Source: Phycisphaerae bacterium
Lineage (GTDB): Bacteria > Planctomycetota > Phycisphaerae > Sedimentisphaerales > Anaerobacaceae
NCBI GenBank assembly: GCA_016782865.1
Contig: JADHXR010000069.1
Span: forward strand, 1-38,829
Reading direction: 5' to 3'
Length of the DNA: 38,829 nt
Made by a program: the position numbers and the translations under genes. Positions 1 through 6,977 of this stretch are shown piece after piece. A model generated the notes under the pieces. The model was not told where the DNA came from. It worked only from the letters and a program-made list of their open reading frames with translations, and searched no databases. Positions within the stretch are counted from its first letter, which is position 1, and every line of letters starts with the position of its first letter.

Positions 1-240
1 GGTGCCACCGTCCCCATCCCAACGATGGACGGCACGGTGTCCTTGAAAATTCCGGCGGCCACGCGGGCCGGACGGCAATTACGTTTACGCGGGAAGGGTT
101 TACCTGCGAGAAACGGCACGCGGGGTGACCTGTACGCCGTGGTGTCCATCCAAGTCCCGGCCCAACCAACACCGGAAGAAAGAAAACTGTGGGAACAGTT
201 GGCCACAAAATCGACGTTTAATCCGAGGCAACCCTCATGA
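1..240 (+). CDS. DnaJ/CbpA-type co-chaperone, C-terminal end (partial)
   Basis: The window opens inside this gene, so the J domain and most of the substrate-binding region are missing. The visible 79 codons read as the end of a DnaJ C-terminal domain: VPIPTMDG, then KIP, LRLRGKGLP and GDLYAVV, which is the usual beta-sandwich signature of DnaJ/CbpA. No Cys-rich zinc motif is visible in this part, and the following gene is a CbpM-like modulator, so a CbpA-type (class II) protein is the better guess. Such proteins deliver unfolded clients to DnaK in the cytoplasm and stimulate its ATPase. The stop codon overlaps the start of the next gene as ATGA, which indicates translational coupling. Confidence 0.88.
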   Translation, partial: GATVPIPTMDGTVSLKIPAATRAGRQLRLRGKGLPARNGTRGDLYAVVSIQVPAQPTPEERKLWEQLATKSTFNPRQPS

Positions 241-575
241 GCAGACGAAAGGTTCCAGAAAGCCCCCCGCCCCGCGCACTGGAGTTGTTTCAGCCCGAGC
301 CCGGCGTCTTGTACAGCCTCGATGCCACGGCCCGTCTCGCGGGCATCCCCCGGCGTTCCATTCTGATCTATTGTCGCGCCGGCCTGGTGCGACCTGTGGT
401 TCAACCCCCGTATGGGGTGATGGAATTCACGGAAGAGGCGATCTATACCTTGCGGCGAGTTGAGTACTTGCGAACCGTTCACGGCCTCGATTTAACCTGG
501 ATCAAAACCATTTTCAATCTGCTAGATGAGGTGGAACGTCTGCGCGCCGAGCTGCGGTTTCTGCGTAACCAGTGA
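237..575 (+). CDS. cbpM: CbpM-like chaperone modulator (MerR-type helix-turn-helix)
   Basis: This 112-residue protein has a MerR-like winged-helix segment at about residues 28-70 (YSLDATARLAGIPRRSI, then GLVRPV and a tyrosine-glycine wing). A helical tail rich in leucine, arginine and glutamate follows, ending ERLRAELRFLRNQ. MerR regulators normally continue into a longer dimerisation helix and effector domain, so the short length fits CbpM, which binds the J domain of CbpA and inhibits it. The ATG overlaps the stop codon of the upstream DnaJ-type gene by four bases, the standard cbpA-cbpM arrangement. A small MerR-type transcription factor is the alternative, but the coupling to a DnaJ gene makes CbpM more likely. 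Confidence 0.8.
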   Translation: MSRRKVPESPPPRALELFQPEPGVLYSLDATARLAGIPRRSILIYCRAGLVRPVVQPPYGVMEFTEEAIYTLRRVEYLRTVHGLDLTWIKTIFNLLDEVERLRAELRFLRNQ

Positions 576-587
576 GAAGGAGAAATA

Positions 588-680
588 ATGCGCATTGGCA
601 TAGCTGCAAGACTGATTTATTACGGAACACGCTTTACCGGACGCCTGAAGAATGTTAGAGTTAGCGTATACAGATCATAA
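588..680 (+). CDS. possible 30-residue basic peptide between cbpM and htrA
   Basis: A short frame of 30 codons begins at an ATG preceded by a good Shine-Dalgarno AAGGAG (577-582, spacing 5). It starts 12 bases after the cbpM stop and ends with TAA. The product would be basic (MRIGIAARLIYYGTRF...) with no recognised family. The ribosome binding site is the only positive evidence. It could be a real microprotein, a leader for htrA, or the start of a gene whose body was lost, as happens elsewhere in this window. Confidence 0.25.
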   Translation: MRIGIAARLIYYGTRFTGRLKNVRVSVYRS

Positions 681-714
681 AACCGGAACATATATTTAAG
701 AAAAGGAGCCGATC

Positions 715-2187
715 ATGACACGTATTTCGACATTTAAGGTCATCAAAGAGCAGACCCTCACATCGTGGGTTCTGGCCGTGATTTTCTGTGTGTGGGGAAC
801 GACCCAGGCCCAGTCGGCGGACGTTCAACAGGCCAAGGCCCTGTCCAACGCCTTTGCTGCGGTCGCGGAAAAGGCCATGCCGGCTGTGGTCTCGATCAAG
901 GTGGAAAAAGCCATCGCAGCCGGCAGCATGGGATCGGAAGGGATGTATGGTATGAACGACCCATTTGAGTTGTTCGGGGAAGAATTCCTGCGCAAGTATT
1001 TCGGCGGACGTCTACCTCAAATGCAGGCCCCGCAAAGGCAACTGCAGATAGGACAAGGATCGGGTTTTATCATCAGTACAGACGGTTATATCCTGACCAA
1101 TAACCACGTCGTCGGGGACGTGGACAAGATCACCGTGGAACTGGGAGACGGTCGGGTCTTTGAGAATGCCAAGCTCGTCGGCACGGACCCGGAATCAGAG
1201 GTCGCTCTGATCAAAGTCGAGGCCACGGCTTTGACTACCTTGCCGATGGGCGATTCCGCCAAGTCCCGCATCGGTGACTGGGTCATGGCCGTGGGCAATC
1301 CCTTCGGCCTGGCGCAAACCGTCACCGTGGGCGTGATCAGTGCGGTGGGACGCAGCAATGTCCACATTACCGAATACGAAGACTTCATCCAGACCGATGC
1401 AGCTATCAATCCGGGCAATTCCGGCGGTCCGCTCATCAATCTGGATGGCCAGGTCATCGGGATCAACACCGCCATCTTCAGCCAGAGCGGTGGATACATG
1501 GGGATCGGGTTTGCCATTCCCATCAACATGGCCCGGGCCATTGAAGAACAGCTCAAGGAACATGGCCAGGTGGTGCGTGGCTATCTGGGGGTCTTGATTC
1601 AAGATAATACTCCTGAGCTGGCTGAAGCCATGGGCATCAAAGAAGCCGCAGGCGCCCTTGTCTCGGATATGCCGGCAGACTCGCCCGCTGCAAAAGCCGG
1701 TCTGCGTGTGGGTGACATCATCCTCAAAATAAACGGTAAGAATATGGACAACAGCACTGCCCTGCGTAATTACGTGGCCACCTTGGCACCCAAAACCAAG
1801 ACCACCATGACAATTTTGCGGGATAATCGTGGACAACAGGTCACTGTGACCATAGGCGAGCGCCCCTCGGCGTTGGCCAAAGCAGAGCCAGTGACCTCGG
1901 AGGGAGTGCAACTGGGAGTACAAATCCAGGCCGTAACCGCACAAATCGCCCAGCAACTTGGCGTCAAGGAAGGTGAGGGTGTGGTTGTTACCGGCGTGCA
2001 ACCGGGCAGTGCCGCGGAAAGCGCCGGTCTGCGTCCCGGGGACATTATCCTGCAAGCGCAACGTCAGCCGATCAACACGCCCCAGCAATTTCAGCAAGCC
2101 GTCCGTGCTGTAGCCAAGGCCGGTCGCATCCTGTTATTGGTCCGCCGGGGCGACCATGCCAACTTCATGGTCGTAACGTTAAAGTAG
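715..2187 (+). CDS. degP: HtrA/DegP-family periplasmic serine endoprotease with two PDZ domains
   Basis: The 490-residue protein starts with a signal peptide (hydrophobic residues 15-30, likely cut near TQA/QSA) and matches the normal length of Do/DegP proteases. A trypsin-like domain covers about residues 40-270. It contains TNNHVVG (catalytic His131) and GNSGGPL (nucleophile Ser236). The position of the catalytic Asp, usually in a T/S-D-[LI]-A motif, reads SEVALIKV, so Glu162 replaces Asp. PDZ1 spans about 285-375 (RGYLGV..., GLRVGDIIL) and PDZ2 about 398-485 (GVQLGVQI..., GLRPGDIIL). The family degrades or refolds damaged envelope proteins. The start at 715 follows AAAAGGAG at a good distance. 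Its place after DnaJ/CbpM suggests a protein-quality-control cluster. The family call is firm; the Asp-to-Glu change is read by eye from motif alignment. Confidence 0.95.
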   Translation: MTRISTFKVIKEQTLTSWVLAVIFCVWGTTQAQSADVQQAKALSNAFAAVAEKAMPAVVSIKVEKAIAAGSMGSEGMYGMNDPFELFGEEFLRKYFGGRLPQMQAPQRQLQIGQGSGFIISTDGYILTNNHVVGDVDKITVELGDGRVFENAKLVGTDPESEVALIKVEATALTTLPMGDSAKSRIGDWVMAVGNPFGLAQTVTVGVISAVGRSNVHITEYEDFIQTDAAINPGNSGGPLINLDGQVIGINTAIFSQSGGYMGIGFAIPINMARAIEEQLKEHGQVVRGYLGVLIQDNTPELAEAMGIKEAAGALVSDMPADSPAAKAGLRVGDIILKINGKNMDNSTALRNYVATLAPKTKTTMTILRDNRGQQVTVTIGERPSALAKAEPVTSEGVQLGVQIQAVTAQIAQQLGVKEGEGVVVTGVQPGSAAESAGLRPGDIILQAQRQPINTPQQFQQAVRAVAKAGRILLLVRRGDHANFMVVTLK

Positions 2188-2298
2188 TTTGATTCATCGA
2201 AAGGAACTAAGGCCGTTGAAACGTCAGTCCATAAGGGTTGATCACGTGTGTGCGTGAAGCCCATCTCTCTAAAAACTATTTATGACAGGAGATCATCC

Positions 2299-2673
2299 AT
2301 GAGCGTCAATCTGAGTGAATTACAGGAAGGTAAGATCGTTGTTATTGAAGCCACCGGCAAACTCACGAAACAAGACTATGAACAATTCGTTCCGAAAGTC
2401 GAACAGCACATCAAGACCTTCGGCAAGATCCGCATTCTATTCGAGATGAAAGACTTTCACGGCTGGGAAGGCGCTGCCCTCTGGCAGGACCTGAAGTTTG
2501 ACATCAAGCATTTTCGTCACATTGAGCGGCTGGCCATGGTTGGCGAGAAGCGCTGGGAAAAGGGTATGAGCGTGTTCTGCAAGCCCTTTACCACGGCCAA
2601 GATTCGTTACTTTGATGCCAGTGATACAGACAAGGCCTACGAGTGGATCAGGGATGAGCAGAGTTCCCAATGA
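2299..2673 (+). CDS. SpoIIAA-like (STAS-related) small protein
   Basis: This is a 124-residue soluble protein with the hallmarks of the SpoIIAA-like family. It begins with a beta-strand segment GKIVVIEATGKLTKQDYEQF, then a strand RILFEMKDFHGWEG, a central LWQDLKFDIKHFRHIERLAMVG block, and the end FCKPFTTAKIRYF followed by a short helix. That layout (alternating strands and helices with a D-x-K region near residue 70) is typical of the family, whose members are small stand-alone domains of unclear, possibly lipid or ligand-binding, function. The ATG at 2299 is chosen because ACAGGAGA precedes it at good spacing; an upstream GTG at 2248 has no such site. It sits alone between htrA and the copper-type chimera. 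Confidence 0.8.
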   Translation: MSVNLSELQEGKIVVIEATGKLTKQDYEQFVPKVEQHIKTFGKIRILFEMKDFHGWEGAALWQDLKFDIKHFRHIERLAMVGEKRWEKGMSVFCKPFTTAKIRYFDASDTDKAYEWIRDEQSSQ

Positions 2674-2811
2674 CCGATGCCTCCTCAGTGCCAATAGCCA
2701 CAAGGAGCCCGTGCATGGCTTGTGAGCCCAGAGAGACTGTGCCCGTCAAGTCCAGGCCACGGTGTTTTTATCTTGTTGGGTTTTATGCTGGCGGCTGAGT
2801 GATTGGAATGT

Positions 2812-3891
2812 ATGATGGATCAAGTGCGTCTCAAAACATTTATCGTCGTTTCCTGTCTGTTGGCCCTGGTTGGCTGTCGTACAACTCACCAGCGTCCAGA
2901 TGCCTTCAGCCAGGTGCAGGACATGGTGTTGGAGCGTACCGGGCACAGGATGGCCCTGTCTTCTGATGAGAGGCGTTTGCCGCAAGAGGGCACTGAGTCC
3001 AAGACGCTCCATGAAGAATTGACACTGTCAGAGGCTGTGCATTGGACCGTGTTGAATAATCCAAGCATTAATGATATGCTTGAGGAACTGAATATTGCCG
3101 GCGCAGATCTTGACCAGGCAGGTTTGTGGCACAATCCCTGGGTTTCCGTGGGGGCACGTTTTCCGGACAGGGGACCAGCCGGGACAAATCTTCAGTTTGC
3201 GGTGGTACAGGATTTTCTGGATGTTTTGATGGTGCCGCTGCGCAAGCGTCTGGCCAATCTCAGTATGGACAACCACCCGATGCATCTGCATGGCTTCGCT
3301 TTTGAAGTCACCGGCACCGACGGCGGTCCCATCCCGAAGACGGCTCGCTGGCCCATGACGACCGTGGATGTCCCGCCAGGCAGCACGCGTGACATCGAAT
3401 GGGTGGCCGACGAACCAGGGGATTGGCCGTTTCACTGTCACAAGACCCACCACACCATGATCGGGATGGAGCACGGACTGCCCAACATGCTCAATGTCGA
3501 CCAGGGTCCGGCTTTGGAGGCTGTTCACAAAGTCCTCCCGGACTACATGCCGATGGGACAGGCCGGCATGAGCGGCATGCATCATACGGTCTCGATTCCC
3601 AATTATATTGGTATGGGACATATGGAGGGACCTTGGGGCTCTATTGAAATGGGCGGGATGTTTACCCTTGTGAGGGTTCGAAACGGCCTGACGGATTATC
3701 AGGACCCAGGCTGGTATCCCCATCCAACTGATACAGTGGCCGCGCCCGTTGGGGCCAGTGCCGTGCCAACGCAGACTCCCTCTGTTCCTTACACCTGTCC
3801 CATGCATCCGGAGGTTGTGCAGGTCGGGCGTGGTCGTTGTCCCAAGTGTGGCATGGATCTGATTCCGCAAAAGCCCATTACCAAAAAATGA
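2812..3891 (+). CDS. chimeric lipoprotein: TolC/CusC N-terminus fused to multicopper oxidase C-terminus plus heavy-metal-binding tail
   Basis: Three unrelated parts lie in one open frame of 359 residues. Residues 1-22 form a lipoprotein signal with lipobox LVGC (Cys22). Residues 23 to about 147 look like the start of a CzcC/CusC-type TolC efflux protein (LTLSEAVHWTVLNNPSI, GLWHNPWVSVG, then VPLRKRLA). From about residue 149 the sequence is the last cupredoxin domain of a CopA-like multicopper oxidase: NLSMDNHPMHLHG (155-161) and HCHKTHHTMIGM (208-219), which carry type 1 and half of the type 2/3 copper ligands. A heavy-metal-binding module closes it (YTCPMHPE from 327, then CPKCGMDLIP). The first oxidase domains, with the other trinuclear-cluster histidines, and the TolC barrel are absent. 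The join near 3250 looks like an in-frame deletion in an ancestral tolC...copA operon. ATG 2812 is preferred over TTG 2803. Function as an oxidase or porin is unlikely; copper binding is possible. Confidence 0.85.
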   Translation: MMDQVRLKTFIVVSCLLALVGCRTTHQRPDAFSQVQDMVLERTGHRMALSSDERRLPQEGTESKTLHEELTLSEAVHWTVLNNPSINDMLEELNIAGADLDQAGLWHNPWVSVGARFPDRGPAGTNLQFAVVQDFLDVLMVPLRKRLANLSMDNHPMHLHGFAFEVTGTDGGPIPKTARWPMTTVDVPPGSTRDIEWVADEPGDWPFHCHKTHHTMIGMEHGLPNMLNVDQGPALEAVHKVLPDYMPMGQAGMSGMHHTVSIPNYIGMGHMEGPWGSIEMGGMFTLVRVRNGLTDYQDPGWYPHPTDTVAAPVGASAVPTQTPSVPYTCPMHPEVVQVGRGRCPKCGMDLIPQKPITKK

Positions 3892-3965
3892 AAGCCATAA
3901 GCAATGGTACTATCTTGATGGTAGTGAACCGATAATCGAGAGCATTGTATTAAGGAGACAAAACC

Positions 3966-4331
3966 ATGAAGCTGAAAACCACAAAACGTTCTGTAATTCT
4001 GGTGCTGATGACCCTCGTGCTGGTGCTGATGATTCTGACGCAGGGTTGTAAAAAAAAGAAGCAACCCACGTCACAATCCGCCAGGCAGGCCAAACCCACA
4101 GCAAACAAACCGGCAACCGCTAAGCCCGCGGCCGCCAAACCCGCTACTGCCAAGCCAGTCACGCAGGCCGTGGAACAAACGATCTGTCCGGTCATGGGTA
4201 AGGCGATCGACAAGAGCATCTTCACGGAACATAAGGGTAAGAGGGTGTATTTTTGCTGTAAGGAATGTCAGGCAACTTTCGAAGCCAATCCGGAAAAGTA
4301 TGTGAGTAAGTTACCGCAGTTCAAAAATTGA
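3966..4331 (+). CDS. YHS-domain lipoprotein with Ala/Lys/Pro-rich linker
   Basis: The 121-residue protein has a lipoprotein signal peptide (lipobox LTQGC, Cys28), followed by a run of lysines and a low-complexity linker of repeated KPATAKPAAAKP units (about residues 38-68). The C-terminal 50 residues form a YHS (TRASH-like) metal-binding domain: ICPVMGKAIDKS, then KRVYFCCKECQATFEANPEKY. The cysteines in ICPVM and YFCCKEC are the expected metal ligands, and copper or related soft metals are the usual partners in this family. The start has an ideal AAGGAG seven bases upstream. It follows the multicopper-oxidase chimera, which supports a role in periplasmic metal binding or delivery. Confidence 0.88.
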   Translation: MKLKTTKRSVILVLMTLVLVLMILTQGCKKKKQPTSQSARQAKPTANKPATAKPAAAKPATAKPVTQAVEQTICPVMGKAIDKSIFTEHKGKRVYFCCKECQATFEANPEKYVSKLPQFKN

Positions 4332-4460
4332 GCGGACCACATGAAATGCCAATGCCGTCTCAATCATACTTGATGATAGACAAATGAGGTATTAAGCCCA
4401 AAAGAGAAATCGGGATTGAGTTACCTGGGGCAAGGGCGCCCCTATTGGGGAGATCAAGAT

Positions 4461-6452
4461 ATGAAACGAATCAGGAATTATGCGCCAAAGGTTGTTTTTC
4501 TTCTGATGGTTCTGGTGGTGATGTCAGAAGGTGAATCGGCCATCAAGGACGCTGAATCTGCCAGCCATGGGGTGGATGCATCCCAGTATCAGATTGTGGA
4601 CACATATGCCTTCAGTGACTTTCAGTTGGTCCAGATCAATCTTGCGGTTTTGTCTCACTACTCGTACCTGGTGGTTAGTGAGGGCAAAGTGCTGATTGTC
4701 GATCCGGGTCGCGATGTGGATTTCTATGTATCCCAAGTCAAGGACCAGAGCCTTTCAGTGGCAGGAGTATTTCTGACCCATAGCCATGCCGACTTTGTGG
4801 CCGGGCATACGGAATTGGTCAAGTTATACAACTGTCCGATCTACCAGAGCGCCAAGAGTGGTGCGAAATACAAGATCGAAGCCGTGCAGGACGGGGATGC
4901 GATCCAGGTGGGGGCGGCGACGATGCGGTTTGTTGACACGCCAGGTCATGTGCTGGACGGGACCAGTGCAGTGGTTTTCGGACGGGACAAGAAGATACCG
5001 GAGGCGATTCTAACGGGAGATTTTCTGTTTGTGGGTGGAGTGGGTCGGCCTGATTTAGTAGAGGGGATAACGTCGTCGGCCCTGGCGGGGATGTTGTACG
5101 ATGCGTGGACCCAGAAGGTATCAAAGCTGCCGGATTCGGTGAAGGTATTTCCCGCACACGGAGCAGGTTCTCTGTGCGGAGCCCATTTGAAGGACCAGCC
5201 GTTTTCTACTCTCGGTGAAGAAAGAACATCCAATCCTACGCTGCAGCACAAGAACAGAAACGAGTTCGTTGCGGCGGTGCTCTCGGAACTATCCGAACCA
5301 CCCCAGTATTTCAAGTACAACGCGGCGCTGAATCGCAACGGGCCGGATCTGGTGAACTGGCAGGAATCACCAGCGGTTGTTTCGGCTCAGAGGGAGCTGA
5401 CGGATGTCTCCAAACACTATGTGGTGGACATGCGAGATAGTAAGGAGTATGCATCGGGGCACATCCCGAATTCGGTGAATATAGGGCTCCGGGGACGTTT
5501 CGAGACTTGGGTAGGTATTATGGTGCCGTGGGGCTCGGAGATGGTTGTCTGTGGCGATGGGAATGAACTGAATGAGGCAATCCATCGCTTGCACCGGGTT
5601 GGATATCGTGGGCGTGTGCTGACCTTTTCGGAGTGGACAAAAGCTAATCTGCCATTGCTCAAAAACGCGCTGATCTCACCCAAGGAACTGTATAATAAGA
5701 TGCAGGACAACTCAAGCCCTATGATCGTAGATGTCCGTCTGCCGAGTGAATGGATGGGCCTGAGGATTGGAACGGTTCTGAACTTGCCGCTGAACCGGCT
5801 GGCGGAGCTTTCCAGCAAGCTGGAGTCTTCACAGCCGATCGTGGCCGTGTGCAATTCGGCCTATCGTTCGAGCATGGCCATAGGAATTTGGGAACGGAAG
5901 GGTTTTGCAAATGTAACAAGTCTCGAAGGTGGGAGCGAGGCGTGGATCGAAGCTGGATTGCCGGTCTACAGTGCGGAGGTGCGGGGGGGCACGTCGGCTC
6001 CGGCTCGCAAAGCAATTCCCTTGCCGGAGCGGATCTGCCATGCTGAACTGAAGCGTCTGATGACGGATCTGCCCGGTACTTTCGAGACGGTCGACATCCG
6101 TCCTGCAGAGATGTACGCCGACTATCATTTGCCGAATTCCCGAAACGTAGACATTGCGGATCTGGTTGAGAACCCGGTCTATCTTGTCGGTACCGGGCCA
6201 CTGATTATCGTCGATCGAGATGGATCGCTGGCGATGGCTGCTGGTGGAATCCTAGCACAGAAAACGCAGCGTCAGATCAAGGTGCTCTACGGCGGATTGG
6301 AAGCGTACTGGAGCGAATCCCAGTTTGGCTCGCCTGTTCCGGTCAGCCCCGGCGCCGGTCAAAGGATCGTTCCCGGACCGAGCCCGTCGACACCGGCGAT
6401 GCCGGCGCCGAGTGCGCCGGCGGTAACACGTAAGAAAAGTGCGGGGTGCTGA
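4461..6452 (+). CDS. exported persulfide-dioxygenase-like MBL-fold protein with three rhodanese domains
   Basis: A 663-residue protein with an N-terminal signal peptide or anchor (residues 1-27), so it probably works in the periplasm. The metallo-beta-lactamase domain (about 35-260) has THSHADFVAGH (His107, His109, Asp111), TPGHVLDG and LTGDFLFVGGVGRPDL, the ligand set and GRPDL loop of ETHE1/CstB-type persulfide dioxygenases, with Phe in place of the last His of HxHxDH. Three rhodanese-like domains follow: the first keeps a Cys at the active position (Cys364, VVCGDGNE), the second has a typical loop (Cys464, CNSAYRS), and the third has Asp585 where Cys is expected. The tail is Pro/Ala-rich. 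ATG 4461 is chosen because GGGGAGA precedes it; TTG 4416 would place residues ahead of the signal. It heads a tight operon with the YeeE/YedE transporter genes, pointing to oxidation or transfer of sulfane sulfur. Confidence 0.9.
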   Translation: MKRIRNYAPKVVFLLMVLVVMSEGESAIKDAESASHGVDASQYQIVDTYAFSDFQLVQINLAVLSHYSYLVVSEGKVLIVDPGRDVDFYVSQVKDQSLSVAGVFLTHSHADFVAGHTELVKLYNCPIYQSAKSGAKYKIEAVQDGDAIQVGAATMRFVDTPGHVLDGTSAVVFGRDKKIPEAILTGDFLFVGGVGRPDLVEGITSSALAGMLYDAWTQKVSKLPDSVKVFPAHGAGSLCGAHLKDQPFSTLGEERTSNPTLQHKNRNEFVAAVLSELSEPPQYFKYNAALNRNGPDLVNWQESPAVVSAQRELTDVSKHYVVDMRDSKEYASGHIPNSVNIGLRGRFETWVGIMVPWGSEMVVCGDGNELNEAIHRLHRVGYRGRVLTFSEWTKANLPLLKNALISPKELYNKMQDNSSPMIVDVRLPSEWMGLRIGTVLNLPLNRLAELSSKLESSQPIVAVCNSAYRSSMAIGIWERKGFANVTSLEGGSEAWIEAGLPVYSAEVRGGTSAPARKAIPLPERICHAELKRLMTDLPGTFETVDIRPAEMYADYHLPNSRNVDIADLVENPVYLVGTGPLIIVDRDGSLAMAAGGILAQKTQRQIKVLYGGLEAYWSESQFGSPVPVSPGAGQRIVPGPSPSTPAMPAPSAPAVTRKKSAGC

Positions 6453-6455
6453 GCC

Positions 6456-6977
6456 ATGAAGAAGCAGGCAAACGAAAATCAAAATTTCATGAATCCCTAT
6501 CTGGCCGGGCTAGGACTGGGCCTGACTTTGCTGGCATCGTTCCTGATCTTGGGAGCAGGATTGGGTGCCTCCTCCGGGATCGCCAGGATAGCGGCATGTG
6601 CGGAACTATGTGTTGCTAGGGCGCACACCTTGTCCAGCGGGTACTTCGGAAAGTGGGGGGATGCTCCGTTGCGATATTACCTGGTGTTCATGCTGGTCGG
6701 AACGTTCCTTGGGGCGTTATGCTCGGCCTTGTTGGCTGATCGGGTCCGCCTGCGCGTGGAGCGAGGCGCGAAGACCTCCACTGGTCGCCGAGTGATGTAC
6801 GCGTTTGCAGGAGGCATCCTGGTGGGTTTCGCAAGCCGATTGGCTAACGGCTGTACGAGCGGCCAGGCGCTAACGGGCAGTGCACTTCTGTTGACAGGCA
6901 GTTTTGCCTTTCTGGTGTTCATTTTCGTCGGTGGATATTCGACAGCGTGGCTGTTCAGGAGGCAATGGAATGATTAG
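6456..6977 (+). CDS. YeeE/YedE-family sulfur transporter, first half
   Basis: A 173-residue membrane protein with about four hydrophobic segments. It carries the family motif GFASRLANGCTSGQALTG (Cys133), and also Cys residues in AACAELC near residue 50. The YeeE/YedE family includes TsuA, which moves thiosulfate through the membrane with a relay of conserved cysteines. Here the transporter is split over two genes, as in the PmpA/PmpB type, and this protein supplies the half with the NGCTSG motif. The start lies three bases after the preceding stop codon and the 3' end overlaps the next gene by eight bases, so the genes are surely co-translated. The substrate, thiosulfate or a related sulfane-sulfur compound, is inferred from the family and from the rhodanese neighbours. 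Confidence 0.9.
   Translation: MKKQANENQNFMNPYLAGLGLGLTLLASFLILGAGLGASSGIARIAACAELCVARAHTLSSGYFGKWGDAPLRYYLVFMLVGTFLGALCSALLADRVRLRVERGAKTSTGRRVMYAFAGGILVGFASRLANGCTSGQALTGSALLLTGSFAFLVFIFVGGYSTAWLFRRQWND
6957..6962 (+). promoter_or_regulatory. Shine-Dalgarno AGGAGG that fixes the start of the next gene
   Basis: A perfect AGGAGG lies inside the end of the first YeeE/YedE gene, seven bases before ATG 6970. It decides for 6970 over an open upstream extension to 6904, which would overlap the first gene by more than 70 bases. Confidence 0.75.

Noticed and set aside
1195..2097. Long minus-strand open frame opposite htrA
   Set aside because: It mirrors a well-supported plus-strand protease gene, and its product is His/Gly-rich without any family motif.
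3028..3870. 280-codon minus-strand frame opposite the copper chimera
   Set aside because: It is a shadow of the plus-strand gene, whose HPMHLHG and CPMHPE motifs are unmistakable.
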